NCBI RefSeq assembly: GCF_013201075.1
Contig: NZ_CP053708.1
Coordinates: 933,501-997,500 of the forward strand
Source: Lichenicola cladoniae
GTDB lineage: Bacteria > Pseudomonadota > Alphaproteobacteria > Acetobacterales > Acetobacteraceae
Length of the DNA stretch: 64,000 bases
Direction of reading: 5' to 3'
In this document: in pieces, positions 62,619 to 64,000 of the stretch
Layout: every line of letters begins with the position of its first letter
How positions within the stretch are numbered: the stretch's first letter is position 1
Translations under genes and position numbers: made by a program
The notes under the pieces: generated by a model
The model's database searches: none
Told to the model about the DNA's origin: nothing
The model's input: the letters and a program-made list of their open reading frames with translations, nothing else

Positions 62619-64000
62619 CTAGAGAACGCTTCTTTTGACGGTATTCAAAACCTGAGATCCAAGTTGATAAAACGAGAACGGTTTCTGGAGCAGGTTCTGT
62701 CCAGGCTCGACCAAGTTCCCATTTAACGATCCGTCATCGGCGTAGCCGCTCACGAACAAGACGGGCATATCCGGGAGTATGACGTTCAGCCGTTGCGCAA
62801 GATCAGGCCCGTTAATGCCGCCGGAGAGTTCGATGTCGCTCAGGAGCAGGTCTGGTGATGCTCCGCACATCACGGCAGACAGCGCCTGCTGTGCGTCTGC
62901 GGCCTCGATGACCATGTAGCGCAGGCGACGCAGCATGCGGGCAGTCTGATGGCGGACAAGATCCACATCCTCGACCAGAAGTATCGTCTCGCCATTTCCG
63001 GATGGCGGCTGCGACTCCACGGCGACCGATGCGGTGCTGTTGGCGGTGCTGTCTAGGCTACGAGGGAGATAGAGCGTGATCGTGGTGCCGGTTCCCGGCG
63101 TGCTTACGATACCGACATGACCCCGTGACTGCTTGACGAAGCCGTAGACCATCGAAAGTCCGAGCCCGGTACCGGCCCCAGACGGCTTCGTCGTGAAGAA
63201 CGGCTCGAACACATGAGAGAGATGCTCCGAGGCAACGCCGTAACCTGTATCCGCGACGTCTATCCGCACGTAGTCGCCTGGTTGCAGGCCATCCCTTTCC
63301 GGTGGGCTATCGGCCGTGATGACAGTGGTGCTGAGGCGGATGGTGAGCGTCCCGCCATCTGCCATGGCGTCGCGCGCGTTGACGGCCAAGTTGATCAGGG
63401 CATTTTGCAACTGCGTCGCATCGATCAGGGCGTGGCATGATGCGCAATCGAACGTCAGGGCAATGGTGATCAAAGGCCCGGCCGAACTCTTGATCAGGCC
63501 GGTCATCTCGCGAAGCAGTTGCGCCACGTTAACCAGTCTTGGCGCGAGTGGTTGCTTGCGCGCAAACGCGAGCAGCTGATGGACCAGATCCGCGGCAGAG
63601 CGTGCAGCCTGAAACGCGTCTTCGATGGAGCCACTATCGTGCCTGGAGCCGCCTTCATCGATTTGAAGCAGCTCGAGATTGCCCATGATGACGGTCAGGA
63701 GATTATTGAAATCATGCGCAATCCCGCCCGTCAGCAGGCCGATCGCCTTCATCTTGGCTGCCTGGCGATCCCGGGCATCCGCTTCGATCTGGCGGCTGAT
63801 ATCCTGGAGCGATACTGTTGTTCCTGATCCGTGGCCAACGCCGCGCATCGCGAAGTAGCGTTCTGGAGCATCTGCCTGGCTGGGCCAGCGGATCGTGCAG
63901 GACATCTCGGAACGCGTGTCCGCGGCATGGCGCAAAGACGCTTCGATCTGTTCCAGGACCGGTGCGGGGAAAAGCGCCCAGAGGGGGCTGCCCGATGCGC
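62619..64000 (-). CDS. PAS-containing hybrid histidine kinase (cut by right edge)
   Basis: The open frame continues to the window end. From the edge inward it shows the end of a PAS-type sensor, then the H-box TGGIAHDFNNLLTVIMGN, N-box NLAVNARDAM, G1 DTGYGV, F-box FEPFFTTK, G2 GAGTGLGLS, and a C-terminal receiver (LVEDVDLVRHQ, phospho-Asp in LLLSDIELSG, Lys in LQKPFSF). It belongs to the HWE/CckA-like hybrid group. It lies 125 bp upstream of the response regulator and may signal to it or to a separate phosphotransfer protein. Confidence 0.87.
   Translation of the reverse strand, partial: ASGSPLWALFPAPVLEQIEASLRHAADTRSEMSCTIRWPSQADAPERYFAMRGVGHGSGTTVSLQDISRQIEADARDRQAAKMKAIGLLTGGIAHDFNNLLTVIMGNLELLQIDEGGSRHDSGSIEDAFQAARSAADLVHQLLAFARKQPLAPRLVNVAQLLREMTGLIKSSAGPLITIALTFDCASCHALIDATQLQNALINLAVNARDAMADGGTLTIRLSTTVITADSPPERDGLQPGDYVRIDVADTGYGVASEHLSHVFEPFFTTKPSGAGTGLGLSMVYGFVKQSRGHVGIVSTPGTGTTITLYLPRSLDSTANSTASVAVESQPPSGNGETILLVEDVDLVRHQTARMLRRLRYMVIEAADAQQALSAVMCGASPDLLLSDIELSGGINGPDLAQRLNVILPDMPVLFVSGYADDGSLNGNLVEPGQNLLQKPFSFYQLGSQVLNTVKRSVL

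Overview
The window looks like a chromosomal segment of a high-GC alphaproteobacterium. An Acetobacteraceae-like, plant- or soil-associated sugar oxidiser fits best. This is an inference from four things: the GC-rich codon use, a secreted PQQ-type sugar dehydrogenase, many sugar ABC importers and short-chain dehydrogenases, and a Caulobacter-type tad/cpa pilus locus. I saw no rRNA, tRNA, CRISPR array or intact insertion sequence.

Layout. (1) 1-4931, minus strand: maleylacetate reductase, hydroxyquinol 1,2-dioxygenase, a 3-hydroxyisobutyrate-dehydrogenase-like enzyme, an unusual regulator (winged helix fused to a solute-binding-protein domain) and a Gfo/Idh/MocA oxidoreductase that runs off the left edge. 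(2) 5204-12775, plus strand: a complete sugar ABC importer, two SDRs, a YciI-like protein and a zinc alcohol dehydrogenase. (3) 12821-19426, minus strand: a second sugar importer bracketed by an SDR and a ketopantoate-reductase-like protein, with a divergent LacI regulator. A perfect 11-bp-stem hairpin separates (2) from (3). (4) 21046-27148: a scarred region with a YciI-like gene, a LysR remnant and an MFS remnant that meet head to head, an LLM flavin oxidoreductase, an EthD-like protein, a zeta-class GST and a membrane-tailed SDR.

(5) 27448-37072: a GntR-led operon (SDR, SMP-30 lactonase, two MFS carriers, beta-keto acid cleavage enzyme), then a gamma-carbonic-anhydrase-like gene on the other strand, then thiolase and both subunits of a 3-oxoacid CoA-transferase. 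The last enzymes form a plausible loop that turns the acetoacetate released by the cleavage enzyme back into acetyl-CoA. It could also consume the 3-oxoadipate made in region (1). (6) 37073-39468: a lower-GC stretch ending in the secreted PQQ sugar dehydrogenase. (7) 39556-49066: a third sugar importer, a GntR regulator flanked by two matching 11-bp operator-like palindromes, and a divergent hexonate pathway (zinc dehydrogenase, tagaturonate-reductase-like enzyme, a 72-residue unknown, KDG kinase, KDPG aldolase). No aldonate dehydratase is visible.

(8) 49390-60992, minus strand: a full tight-adherence pilus locus (flp, flp, cpaA, cpaB, cpaC, cpaD-like lipoprotein, cpaE, cpaF, tadB, tadC, tadD, tadG-like, tadE-like), preceded by a lytic transglycosylase (61128-61763), an OmpR-type regulator and a hybrid histidine kinase cut by the right edge. 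Overall this is a carbohydrate and aromatic catabolic region followed by a surface-attachment locus.
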